Origin: Prorocentrum cordatum | Taxonomy: Eukaryota; Sar; Dinophyceae; Prorocentrales; Prorocentraceae | Direction: 5' to 3' | DNA length: 64,000 nt | NCBI GenBank assembly: GCA_963575745.1 | Contig: CAUYUJ010020760.1 | Span: 266,731 to 330,730, forward strand | Shown: positions 10,513 to 20,839 of the stretch, piece by piece | Numbering within the stretch: the stretch's first letter is position 1 | Layout of the letters: each line of letters begins with the position of its first letter | Notes under the pieces: generated by a model | Told to the model about the DNA's origin: nothing | The model's input: only the letters and a program-made list of their open reading frames with translations | Database searches by the model: none | Translations under genes and position numbers: made by a program

Positions 10513-10862
10513 CACGCTCGCGGCGAGGCACTTCCGCGGCTCCGTCCTCGCGTTCCCGCGCTGCACATTGCGCGTTGACCCTCGGGGCCCCGATAAGCAT
10601 GAGAACCCGCCGCCACCATGTGGAACTCGAGGTCTTGGCGCGCCATAATCCGCTTGGTAGGGCGGCGGCTGAGTGTTCATCCACGGGGCGCCGCCAGCGC
10701 CCACGCGCTCTTTCAAACAACTTGTATTGAACACGTTCGCTGCGCGGGGCGCTGACATTGAAGCGCGGAGAGTCATGCTGTGTGCGTTTGCCAATGGCAA
10801 TTGGGAGAATCCATTGCGCGTCGCGCGTCCCCGCCATCCCATCCAACATGAGCAATCGCCAG
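10513..10862 (+). pseudogene. gene A, decayed middle segment
   Basis: Coding-like sequence continues but hops frames. The clearest piece, in the frame starting near 10673, reads LNTFAARGADIEARRVMLC and ANGNWENPLRV, compatible with a continuation of gene A. It ends at CCAG|GCGAGTTG (10863), where an intron-like island begins. At least two frameshifts separate it from the 10512 stop. Confidence 0.4.
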
Positions 10863-12060
10863 GCGAGTTGACTTGATGTGGTGTGTGCGGCGGTATGCAG
10901 CTCAGGAGTGGACTACATCAGTCTTGGGCTCCTTGCGGCAATTGCGCCCGCATTGCTCGCTCGCTCGCTGCGCCCAGCATCAGGCATGTGCGCAGCGCGT
11001 GCCCGATGCGCGGGCACGTCGGGAAGGGGGAATATGTGGAGGCTGATGGGGCGCAGGAGGAGGGGCATGAGGAGGACCACGATCAGGAACCATGAGAGTA
11101 AACGTGGTGGATGACTGACGCGACGAGGAGGACGAATGCGACGACGACGACGGGAGTCGACAGTCAAGGTCTGTGCCGATCTTTCGTTCTGAGAGCATAG
11201 GGCATCTTATGGCCGTCGCGCGGCCGTTCTTGGGGCCAGATTGGAGGCGTCCTTCGCTGCGCTCTCTGGGGGCGCTCTGGGGCCCCCTCTGGGGACAGTA
11301 GGTGCCCTCCTGGGAGTAAAGTGGCGGCGGGGTGGGGGCGGGTGTGAGAAGGGCTCTTGACGCCATCTTGGAAACCTCTTGGGCCCTCCTGGGGCTCTCT
11401 TGAGGCCCTCTTGGGGCGCTCTCCGGGTTCTCCTGGGGCACTCTTGGAAGCGTTGAGGGCCCTCTTCGAGCCATCGACCAGCAACGACAGCTGTTCTTGA
11501 TTAGCGCCACCCCGTCGGGGCCCCACAATGGGCCTCTTGAGGCCCTCCTGGGCTGCTCTTGGGTTGGTATTGTGCTGTTTTGGTGCAGTATTGGAGGCGC
11601 CATGGGCCCTTATTGGGCAACTCTTGGCAGTTATGGAGCTACCTTGATGCTTCGAACGAGCCCTTCGGGCGCGAAGCTGCGATAATTCAAACGCAGATCA
11701 CCCAACAGCAAAGCAGTTTTGACAAGGTTCGGCTTGTTTGGGGGCCTCCTTTGTTGGGGGATGGGAGAGCACTTGGGGCCGTCCTGGTGCGGCCTTGAGA
11801 ACTGTTTGGGTGCTTGTGGAAAGCTTGCGTGAACCATGTTTGGTTATCTTGCTCGATCTTGGAGGCGCTCTTGGGCTCTCTGGGGCCCGCTTGGAGCAAT
11901 ATTGGGCCATTTGGGATGTCTAACCCTCGCGGGGCGCCCCGTCCAGACCCTGGTAGGGCGATGGGGGGCCTCCTCCCCGACGGGGGAGAGCAGGGGGGTA
12001 GCAGAATGAGCTCGTTAGACAACTCGCGCCCTGAAGGGCTGGTGGGATCACCACAATATA
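10863..12060 (+). mobile_element. intron-like island 1 inside gene A
   Basis: It begins GCGAGTTG after an AG, a good GC-type 5' splice site. The first 180 bp (to about 11045) are homologous to 35096-35275, with shared blocks such as TTGCTCGCTCGCTCGCTG / CTGCTCGCTCACTCGCTG. The body (11220-11990) is CTTGGG-rich. The 3' part has a G/C-run pair, GAGCTCGTTAGAC, and a hairpin module GCCCTGAAGGGCTGGTGGGAT (12028-12047), after which transposase-like coding resumes at about 12070. The acceptor phase could not be matched because the host gene is itself frameshifted. Intron, introner-like element or plain insertion are all possible. Confidence 0.45.
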
Positions 12061-12069
12061 GAATACTAC

Positions 12070-13260
12070 GTGCCTGTGCAGTATCAGGATCCGCAGTATG
12101 AGCCCGCATTGAAGCTAGCTATTTCAATTGGCTTATGCAATGCACTGTGCCCCTCCCAGCCCGCGCTGTGGCCCAGGCATCGGTGGACGGGCTCTGACTT
12201 GGCAGCAGATCAGTTCGGCCTTCTTGCAGCAGTCCACGGCTTACTTGCACATGCGTTTCAGAAGTTTGTCTTATCCGTGGACGGCTCGGCACGCCCTCGG
12301 CCGCCAGCCTTGGGCGCGCTGCCCGCGTTGCCGCAGCCGCCCGACGGCGCCATCGGGGTTGCAGCAGAGAGTGGCAGCGCCGCAGGCGGCAATTGCGACG
12401 GCGCTGGGTGGGCAGAAGCGAACGCACAGGATCGCAAGAAGGCTGCGACTTGGATGAATTCCAAACTTGCGCCCCTAGGACAACTAGTGACGATCCGCTT
12501 GGTGATGGAGCCCCTGCGTGCCCTCATGCGTGCTCAGCTTGATATGTCCGCACAGGCTTGGGAGGCCAAGCAGCAGTCATTGGTAGCAGATGCTCTTCGG
12601 AAGGGTTTGTCGACCCTCGGAGCGCGGGAGTACCGACTTCAGGTCGCAGCAGATCACAAGTTGGAGCTAGACGCGCTTCGGTTGCTTGATGTCGTGTTCA
12701 AGACCCCAGGCATGTGGCAGCTTCTACCGAAGCAGTGCTGGTCGTTTCGTCATCGGGCTTTGGTGTTCGGCATGCTGTCCCACATAGGGTGCGCAATCGA
12801 GCACTATCTTATGGAGAGGCACAGGCAGTTCCCATTCAAATTGTTCTTGTGTTTCGAGCGGATGGATCGGTCGGCAGAGGCCACGGCGAGCGCGACGTGC
12901 CCCCTCATGTTGGACACTTTCACGGCCGCCATCCTGCGCGGCGACCCCGACCTCCAGACGATGGACACGCAGGCAGCGTTGCAGCTTGCCGCATTGATGA
13001 CGTACACGGACACCGCAGGCATCGAGGCGATACATGTTGCTCTTCGACGGCGGCTGGTGAGTCGTTCCGTGCAGTGCTCGTGCATGGGAGTGCCGCTCCT
13101 GGCAGCCGAGCACATGCTGGCGCAGGCGGCCGCAGGCGCCCCCTGGCGGGGCAGGCGCATCGGAGCCAAACGGAGCAAGAAGTCTGGCGGCAGGGACCCC
13201 CACGGGTGGAACGTAACAGTCGGGGGTGGGCGGCGGTGGGGTTGGCTCAAGGCCAGAGGG
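12070..13260 (+). pseudogene. gene A, C-terminal part: transposase-like ORF
   Basis: An open frame of about 400 codons, entered from the island, with no ATG needed if it is an exon. Recognisable blocks are WPRHRWTGSDLAADQFGLL near the start, WMNSKLAPLGQLVTIRLVMEP in the middle, CPLMLDTFTAAIL, and TDTAGIEAIHVALRRRLVSRS (13006-13068). The last ends with a basic tail (GAKRSKKSGGRD). The Glu of IEAIH (13024) is a candidate third acidic catalytic residue to go with the two Asp blocks upstream. Beyond about 13260 the frame stays open to 13404 but turns Gly/Trp-rich and is probably not protein. The gene product is unknown to me by name. Confidence 0.5.
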
Positions 13261-13599
13261 TGGACAAGACAACGCCGCGTGATTGCCCAGTTTTGGCGGG
13301 GGGGGGGCGTTTTGTTCTGCGCGCATGGGTTCGGTTGCCCGCGTCCGTGCCTAGAAGGTTCCGCGGTTGTCGGCAGTCGGCGAGTATTGGGCCACGTTGG
13401 ATAACTGCCACCCTGGGGACCTCAGGTGGGCAGGTGGAGCAATATTTGGTGATATGCGCCATGGGGGTTCTGTATGCGTCAGCATGCCTACCCTAATGGG
13501 GGCCCGAAGTTTGCCTCTTGGTGCCTCCCTGGGCGTGTCCTGGGGCGTCGCTCGGAGACGAAGTATGTGCGCGGTCGTTGGCATGTCGGCAAGTATACA

Positions 13600-14260
13600 T
13601 TACCTTCCCAAAGCATGTGGGACCCTCCACGCATAAGGCAGAACCGTCCCAGAAGTACGTAGGACCCTGCCAACAAGTAGATATGACCCTCCCTCAAGTA
13701 GGTAGGACACTCTCACAAATAGGTGGTACCATCCAGACAATTAGAATGCCCCCCCCCCCCCACCATGATGCAGGACGCACCCGAAAGCACGTAGGACACC
13801 CCCAAAGTAGTAGGCAGTGCCCTCCCAACAATCAGGGGGGACCTTTACAAACGCATGTAGGATCTCCCAGACGTAGGCAGGACCCCCCAAACATTTGGAT
13901 ACGACACTCGCAACAGTAGGTAGGGCCCGAACGTTGGCAGGACCCTCCATACACGTAGACATGACCCTCACCAAACACATTCATGATTTTCCCACACGTG
14001 TGTAGGACCCTACCAAACGTAGATAGCAACCTCGCAAAGTACATCTGACCCTCCCAACATGTATATAAGACCACCCCAACATATACATAACCTTCCCAAT
14101 GCGAAGAGATGACACTCTGAAAAGTATGTGGGACCCACTACAAACGCAGGCAGGACTTCCAATAGTAGGCAGACCACCCCCCAACAAGTAGATAGGACCC
14201 TCCCACCATCATGTAGGACCTTCCCAAAGTAGGCAGGCCCCTCACAACAACAGATATATT
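13600..14260 (+). repeat. about 24-bp minisatellite, copy 1
   Basis: Degenerate units of the form GTAGGACCCTCCCAACAA and GTAGATATGACC fill the space between gene A and gene B. The same family forms a second array at 38995-39730. A run of ten or more C lies near 13747. Confidence 0.9.
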
Positions 14261-14264
14261 GATG

Positions 14265-14475
14265 CTCCCATTCCCCCCCTCCCCCTCACCTCCCCCTCCT
14301 CCCTCCAACGCGCACGCGCGCACGCGCGGTCGCGCACCATTTTCCCTCTTTCATTTTATGCGCACCCCCCTCCCCGCCGCCCTCCCCACTCCCTCTGCGA
14401 AACTCGCCCTCTCGAGCAATCCCTATCCCCGCCGCCGTCGGTCGCCCCCCCCGCCGCCCCCGTTGCACAGCCCCG
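14265..14475 (+). repeat. C-rich tract
   Basis: CCCCCTCCCCCTC and CCGCCGCCCCC-type sequence with a CGCACGCGCGC alternation, lying directly upstream of gene B. It could be promoter or leader of that gene, but no defined element is visible. Confidence 0.5.
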
Positions 14476-14505
14476 CGGGTTGTTTAGCAGTCGATTTATT
14501 CGATT

Positions 14506-15618
14506 ATGCCTTAGGACAAGCGGCGGTCATCGAATGCCGCCAAACCAACCAAGAAGAAGCAGACCAGGCAGCCGTCGATGTGGAATGCGTGGGTCCGCGT
14601 CAAGACTCTCGGCCGTAAGCGGACGGATTATGCCATGGAGGACATTGTTGCAGCTTACCGCCGCGCGGCGGCTGGCGACGTGGACGGCGACCTGGAGTCG
14701 CTGGCGATCGCCAGGACCTTGATGCGGACCGCCCGCCTTGCTGTCCACGACGGGCGCGGCAACGGTCGCAGTGCTTTCGGGTTGACGGCAAAAGGGCGTG
14801 CTCGGATCTTGCAGCAGGAGAGGCTCGCTGCTGCGATTTCTCGCACTGGCCAGATTGATGAGGATGGCGGTGCCATGTCTTTGGCATTGGCCGCAGAGGT
14901 GCCCGCTGTGGGGTCTTCGCTCAGGGCGGTGGTGGCCGCGGCCCGCGGCCGTCGCAGGGCGAGCAGGGAGGCGGCGCGGGTTGCAGACGAGAAGAGTTGC
15001 GCTGACCTCGTGTGGTTCGCGGAGAACGTTGGGGCACAACAGTTGCGGGAGTGGGGCGGTTCGCTCCCCGAGGGCGCCGCGGCCGCCCCTCTCCCCGCCA
15101 GCATTGGCAAGTTGATCTGCGTGTTCGACGAGGGTTCGGATCGAGCACTTCAGGGCGTGTCCTTGGCGGCGTCGCCCGCATTCAATAAACTTGGGTTCCA
15201 CTCGCGCCTTGGCGAGCACTGGGAGGACATGTGCAACGCGTTGATGGAGTCGGAGTGCAAACCGTTCGCCCCGAAGCCAGATCGGCAGCCAGGCGCGCCG
15301 AAGCCATTGCCTGATTGCTTGACGCTGGGCTTCTGCAGGTGCACGCCCGCAGGCCTCGAGAAGTACAGGTTCCGCAACAGCATGTTGCTTAACATTAAGC
15401 TCATGTGCAAACCGAACTCACGTGGGCGACATCTGCTGACCAGGCGAATGCTATTCGTGCGTTTTTTGGCAACTGACGTCGCCGGTGGTGTTCTTGACTT
15501 TCCAGATGACGTATGGGTCCACGTTGGTTATGCGTTGCTCAACCCGTGGGCCATAGCTGTGCACAAAGTCGTTCGCATTGATGACCTTGGCGAGTGGCCT
15601 GGCCATGATCTCATTTAT
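14506..15618 (+). CDS. gene B exon 1: unnamed dinoflagellate element protein
   Basis: Reading starts at ATG 14506 (MP, then TAG at 14512, then DKRRSSNAAKPTKKKQTRQP). The Lys/Arg-rich stretch right after the TAG looks like a genuine N terminus with a nuclear-localisation character, so codon 3 probably carries a nonsense change; otherwise the protein starts at ATG 14578 (MWNAWVRVKTLGRKRTDY). The body is Ala/Arg-rich and helical with SAFGLTAKGRARILQQERL, then FNKLGFHSRLGEHWEDMCN, CLTLGFCRCTPAGLEKYRF and RRMLFVRFL. Function is unknown. It lies downstream of gene A on the same strand, and the two are plausibly one mobile element. It continues across a 208-bp intron into the exon at 15827. Confidence 0.6.
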
Positions 15619-15826
15619 GTGAGGGCAGCGGTTGCGAATCCTCTAACTCTACTTTATGGGTGTGGGTTTGGCATTGGGGGAGGGGCCTCGTTGCTGCGGC
15701 TGGAAGCGCTCGTAAAACCACGAACGTCATGCTAGCATTGTGGGGGTGGTGCGTGGGGGTGATGCGGCTGGGGAAGGGGGCCGTGGGGGGCGGAGATGGG
15801 GTTCGCAACCGCGCGTGCCACCTCAG
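15619..15826 (+). other. GT-AG intron in gene B
   Basis: The donor is ATTTAT|GTGAGG and the acceptor CACCTCAG|GCATC. Length is 208 bp, phase 0. Splicing joins HDLIY to ASCDYMELHRFLDQL and moves from frame 1 to frame 2 of the window without losing a codon. Unspliced, both sides run into stops (15733 in the upstream frame). The interior is G-rich (GGGGGTGGTGCGTGGGGG), unlike the exons. The coherent protein across the junction is the main support. Confidence 0.75.
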
Positions 15827-16939
15827 GCATCATGTGATTACATGGAATTGCATCGTTTCCTTGACCAGCTTATCGCTTCCAGGGCGACTTGGCAAATGAT
15901 GTGGTATGAGGCACTTGACAACACGAGGGGCGTTGGCGCGTTCGTTCCCAACGTCGTTGCCTTGACTTCACTCAGTGCCAGTCCGATTCCAGTGTGGCCG
16001 CTGCCAGCGCCCCGCCGCAAGAACACATTTAAGTTCCCGAAGGGGCCTGCGGGATCGGCGGGGCCCAAAGGCCCTATGCCTGCTGCTGGGTCGGCGGGTG
16101 GGTCGAGCGGGTCTGGGCCATTGCCCCCGCTGCCTTTGCCGCCCCCGCCCGAGCCGCCAGAGCCCGAGCCAGCAGTGGACGAATTATTAGTTGATGCCGC
16201 AGAAAATGACGACCCCGATGGCCCGCCAGACGACCACGGCGTTCACGAGCTGGACTTAGTGATGGGATCATTCATGCATGGAGTGCACGGCGGGCACGGC
16301 GGGCGCGGCGAGAGCGAGAGCGGCGATTTGGATGAGCTTGGCGCCGAGGACCCGCAGCCAGAACCAGTGCCACCTGGATCGACAGATCACCCCCACGTTG
16401 GCCATAACGGGGAACCTGGTGGCCCGCCCGCGGCAGAGCCAGAGGCAGTGCCGCCGCCGCCGCCCGTCCACCCCGAGGCGGCTCCGCTGGCCCATCCTGG
16501 TGGCGCCGACGGCGGTCCAAAGGCGCTTGCGGCGCCCCTTATCAAGGGGAAGCGGGACAGGGCAACTGCCATGGTGAGGCTCCCTGGTGGATTTATTTCG
16601 TATTACGCAAAGTCCAAGACTTTTGCAGCAACGTGTCTAAATCCAACCCACGGCAAGTGCGTGCTGACCAGGACTGTGCCAGGCGAGATTCTTGAGGGCA
16701 CTGAGCTCCAGGGCCTGCGGCGAAGCCGTCCAGTGTTGGGGCAGATGGCTGCTTGGATACTTGACAACCATCAGGATTCGAAGGCTGGACATTGGCTCCA
16801 TGACATGATCAACCCACCCAAGCGTGACCGAGAAGCAGGGAGGGGCGCCCTGCTGTTGGCAGAGGGCGGCGCTGACCTCGTCAAGTACGAGGGTCTCAGG
16901 CTAGACGGAGAGGATGAGGAACCTGAGTTTTGCAAGTGA
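15827..16939 (+). CDS. gene B exon 2: Pro-rich linker plus HGKCVLTR domain
   Basis: About 370 codons after the intron, ending at TGA 16937-16939. Order: MELHRFLDQLIASRATWQMM helix; basic/Gly patch near 16015-16100 (PKGPAGSAGPKGP); a long Pro/Glu/Asp/Gly-rich disordered region (about 16120-16540) with acidic stretches; then a compact domain with GGFISYYAKSKTFAATCLN and HGKCVLTRT (Cys, His and Cys close together), SRPVLGQMAAWI and a C-terminal acidic tail. I recall the HGKCVLTR domain as a frequent C-terminal block in unnamed repeated dinoflagellate proteins. A metal- or nucleic-acid-binding role is a guess. 16940-17340 shows nothing I can name. Confidence 0.6.
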   Translation, partial: ASCDYMELHRFLDQLIASRATWQMMWYEALDNTRGVGAFVPNVVALTSLSASPIPVWPLPAPRRKNTFKFPKGPAGSAGPKGPMPAAGSAGGSSGSGPLPPLPLPPPPEPPEPEPAVDELLVDAAENDDPDGPPDDHGVHELDLVMGSFMHGVHGGHGGRGESESGDLDELGAEDPQPEPVPPGSTDHPHVGHNGEPGGPPAAEPEAVPPPPPVHPEAAPLAHPGGADGGPKALAAPLIKGKRDRATAMVRLPGGFISYYAKSKTFAATCLNPTHGKCVLTRTVPGEILEGTELQGLRRSRPVLGQMAAWILDNHQDSKAGHWLHDMINPPKRDREAGRGALLLAEGGADLVKYEGLRLDGEDEEPEFCK

Positions 16940-17344
16940 AGTTGTTCTGTTCGTTGCGTCATAATTCCAAAAGTGTTGGAGTTTGCAGTGCCAGTGAAAA
17001 GCGTAGGGCGGGGGACGGGGGTGGCGGAAGAAGGGTGGTAGTAGGGGGAGGGGTGAGGGAGTGGCGGAAGAGTGAACGTGCATTGTGGTCGTTGCTCTCA
17101 TTTTGGACCTCTGAACAGTGTAGCTCCATGCCCGTATCGGTGACGCCTACGGCGAACCGCCGCCGCCCCCGCATGTTGGAAACGCTGGTGCTGCGAAACG
17201 TGGATGTAAATCATGGCCGCGGCATTGCGCCATGTGTTTCCCAGCCGTCGTGGGGATCTTTCGGATCAGATTTCATGTAGGAAAAAGAAATGTGCCCGAT
17301 GGGGAGGTGAGGAGGATACTGACCAGGACGAGAAGACGTCTCGG

Positions 17345-18075
17345 CAATCGTTCGGGGCATCCTGGGTCCGCGCCACTGCGTCTTGAGGCCATGTGGGGCA
17401 GTCTTGGAGCCATCGTCGGCCGCCCAGGGCCTCGGGGTCACCTTAGCCGTCGGGGAGGGCACCTTGGGCCGTCTGTGGCGGCAGTATAATATAGGTCAGT
17501 TATCCCGTCGTGTACGCCATCTGGGTCGCCTTGGACCCAGTTTTGGGCAATCCCAGCCGCTGCGGGTGCAATCTTGCAATCTCAGCGGGGCAAACAATGG
17601 GCGGTCTTGGGCCATCCTGGGCTGTTTGTTCCGTCGCATGAATCTTTCGGGCGCCCGATGTGGCGAGAACGTTGAAACCATTAGCAATCGCGCGGGGCAT
17701 CTGCAGCCCTCCCGCGCCCTGCCCCGCCACCCCCCATCCCCGAACACATTTGAAATGGCCCGCGGGCTTATGTTGAAGCCCCGAGACAGCGTTGGGCCGC
17801 ACTGGGTTCATCCTGGACCGCCTCGGGGGCATCGTGGGCGGAGCCATCGTGGGTTTACGCGGGGGCAGGTTGTGCATATTGTAGAGTTGGGGGCCGCGTG
17901 GGGGGGCGTCACTGGCCATAGGAGGCCATATGTGGTCCTTATTGTTGGCCTTTTCGGGCCGTGGTCTGACGTTGTCAAATGCCATGGGGGTCGCCTGAGA
18001 TGGCTGTCAGCCCTCAATGGGGATCGTGATACTGTAGAAGCATACAATTGGCTCCAATGGGTTTGGACCTCCTGA
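17345..18075 (+). repeat. CTTGGG-rich island
   Basis: Degenerate units (GGGCCATCCTGGGC, CATCTGGGTCGCCTTGG, GGGGGCATCGTGGGCGG) run for about 730 bp. It carries CTTTCGGGCGCCCGATG at about 17647. Neither the 5' GCGAGTTG start nor the 3' hairpin module of the other islands is clear here. Confidence 0.6.
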
Positions 18076-18119
18076 GAGGCTTGTGAGGGCCCCCTTGGGT
18101 TACATGGGGTCTCTTAAGT

Positions 18120-18290
18120 TGTTTGCGTGTCTCACACCTGACCCCCTTCTCCTTCCCAACCCGTTTCCCCTTCCCGTTCCCTTTCTCTTTGTTTGTTTCC
18201 ATCCCCCGTTATACTTATATTATCCTTTCCTTGTGCCCGTCCCCTGCCCAATTATCCTTCCCCATGCCACCTTCCGTTTCCGTTTCGGGT
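18120..18290 (+). repeat. pyrimidine-rich tract
   Basis: CCCTTCTCCTTCCCAACC-type sequence of about 170 bp, leading directly into dispersed repeat D copy 2. Confidence 0.7.
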
Positions 18291-18640
18291 GTCGCATGGG
18301 GTGGGGGCGTATAGGTCGGCCGATGAGGCTTCCTTCGAATGCGGTGGCAAGCCGTATGATATCCCACTTCAGCGAAGTGGGGATCAGCTTCATGTTTGCG
18401 CGCGCACTCTTTAACGGGTTAGGTTTAGGTTTGGACTTAGGCCTTAGGCTTCTGGCTAGGCCCAGTGGCTGGTTTAGGTGTAGGCTGGGGGCTGCGTTTA
18501 GCTGTAGGTTTAGGTTTAGGGCCGCGCCCAGTTGTTTGTGTAACCGTTGGGGTAAAGCGCAACGCGCGCGCCCCTCGAGCGCCGCGCCATGGGTCGCAAG
18601 TGGCATGGCTCAGTGGCATTCGGCATCTTTACCAAGCGTT
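18290..18640 (+). repeat. dispersed repeat D with TTTAGG-rich core, copy 2
   Basis: Colinear with 6535-6890: GTATAGGTCGGCCGATG, GGTGGCAAGCCGTATGAT, GGGGATCAGCTTCATG, TTTAGG/CTTAGG units (18418-18525), then AACGCGCGCGCCCCTCGAG and ATGGGTCGCAAGTGGC. The ends are well conserved while the TTTAGG core differs in length, so the core behaves like an internal expandable repeat of a dispersed element about 350 bp long. Confidence 0.75.
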
Positions 18641-18686
18641 GCACATGAACCAATGAGGCAACAGGGGGCGGGGGGTGGGATGGGAA

Positions 18687-18706
18687 GGGGGGGGGGGGGG
18701 GGGGGG
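18687..18706 (+). repeat. G20 homopolymer
   Basis: Twenty uninterrupted G. Similar G17-G20 or C17-C18 runs lie at 21798-21816, 29217-29234, 30350-30366 and 33768-33786. 18710-19100 holds no recognised gene. Confidence 0.95.
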
Positions 18707-19099
18707 AACGACGAGGCGGGGAAGTCAGACATATGCAGGGGAGAACGCACGGCATCTGACAGAGAACGGAGGGGGACAATGATGTTCCTTTTGCGAATCA
18801 TCTGTTGAGAGAGCCCTCATGGCGACTCTTGGGTCAACCCGCCCATGTGTTTCATGTGGGCCCTCTCGCCCTCTCGGGGCATTGCGGGGCCCCCTTGATT
18901 GCGTTTCGGTGTGCATTGGGCCTTCCTCTTGTTTGGTTGGTAGTTGCGCTCAATTGGGGCCCTCGCGGGGCCGCAAGTTGCACAGCAATCGCGCTCCTCG
19001 CGGCCGAGTCGCCGATATCTGCGCCGTTTCCCCCGACGCGTCTGCCCGAGGCAATTCGCATTGCATGAACCCATGCGGCGCAGGCCATGCGCCCGCCGC

Positions 19100-20720
19100 G
19101 GTAAGCATCTAACTCTTGTGGTTTGAGGCCTGGGTCTGTGGGCGCAGGGCCCAGGGCCCTGAGGTCTAGGCCATGAGAGCGCATCCGCCCTGCGCCCTAG
19201 GTTCGGTCGCGCCTGAGCTCCGAGCCCCTTGGGCCCGCGCTCAACGCTGCAGGCTCGGGGCCCGCTGCACCGCGCCCGCGGGCCCAAGCCCGCCGCCCTC
19301 GGCATCGCGCCGTAGTCAGAGCACTCACTCTGCCCCATGCGCCAAACATTAGCATGATCGCCTTTAGCGCCGAGCCCCGAGTCCTCGGCCTCGGGCCCGT
19401 AAACTGGCGCCCCGAACAATACGCCTTGCATTGTGCATCGCGATGCAGATTTGATTGCGCGAGCTATGCCCCTATACGCCGCGCGCCCCCAGCCCTATCC
19501 AACGCCCGCTGCGCGCCCCCACCCCCGACCGACGCAACGTCTGCTTTCGGGTGGCATCGGCCGATTGTAACGTCGCGGCCGCCCCTTACCCGATACACAA
19601 AAACACAATGCATTCGTTGGACGTATGCAGGTCCTAACGCTGCGTTGCGAACATCGGAAACTGCGGTGCCGCCCCCGCACGCATGCGCGGTTTTCTGTTT
19701 GGTCAGTTTCACCGCCCGCGCATCGCCCCCCTTCCTAAACAACGAGCACCCCATCGGCTATCATCGGCAGGCCATGCGCGTGCCTCATCAAACCATAAAC
19801 GGCGCCCCTCGCCACCGCTGGAAGCCCCGCGGGGCGGCGGCACCCTGGCCGCGCTGGCGCGAGTGTGCAGCCCGCCCAGAGCGTAGAGCGTGCAGGGGGT
19901 ACGCCGCGCGGAAAAGGTGACAAGACTAGCAGGGCTAACGTATCTCGAGCTTTCGCGGGCTACGAGCTGTTAGCCCTGGGCCTCGGCCGTTCTGCTGCGG
20001 GGCGGAAATCCACAAGGGGTGTAGATCGGGGGTTCATGCGCCCCGATACCTTAAGGCCATGCCCTTTCACAATGTGCCCGCGCTTTCACCCCTATGCCCA
20101 TGCGCCTCGCGCCTGAATCGGAACGCGGTAGACCTGGGGCTCGGGCCCCCAAGGCAACAAGCACACAGCCCATTCGCTTTAATTCCATAGCCCTTGGCCT
20201 TGAGCTTTCTGGCTGGTTCCCGCAACCGCGCGCGTTTTGCTTGGCGCCCAAGGCATTGCACCATAAGCAGCGCGCCCGAAGCCCGACGCACTCGGCCCTC
20301 TGCTCTTCGATTTTTGCTTATCGTTTCCAGGCCAGGCCTCTGGGCCCTGCCCCGTCAGCCTCGATTCCGCTGCCTCGTTCGCCGCGCCGCCAGCCCCGCG
20401 TCCAATGGCCCGCGCCCTCGGCCCCGAGCCGTCTGCCTTATGCCCGAGGCCAGTAAGATGTGCGCCCTTTGCCATCGGTCCGAAACTTAGCCCCAGTCAT
20501 CATGACACTAGGCATAAGCCCTGGGCCCTTTGGACTTAGCCTTACTCCTTGGCCCATCGCCATGAACCCAAACCTGCTCGACTTTAGCCGTCAGCCCTGG
20601 CCGCTGAAACGCGGGGCCGCCGCCTGGGGTCGCCGCCCCGAGCCCTCGCCCCCCAGCCGAGCCGCCAGCTTTCGCACCCCAGCCGTGGGCCCGTAGCCTT
20701 GCGCTCCACAGTTCTAAGCA
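19100..20720 (+). repeat. GCCC-rich degenerate short repeat, block 1
   Basis: Low-order repetition of GCCCTAGG, CCGAGCCC, GGCCTTGAGC and TTGGGCC words for about 1.6 kb, with few long open frames that look like protein. The same texture returns at much greater length at 41180-44530. Origin unknown. Confidence 0.6.
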
Positions 20721-20839
20721 TTGGCCATCTGCGCCTTTATCCATCGGCCGCGCGCTCTCGGCCCTGGAATAGCTTTCTGGTTCGGGCTGGGTGACGCCCG
20801 TGGCCCGTGTCCCCCTGGTATAGTTTGGAACCACCGCAG

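Noticed and set aside
18083-18808. 241-codon ORF with Leu/Arg-rich sequence
   Set aside because: It spans a CT tract, dispersed repeat D and a G20 run; no coding signal independent of those.
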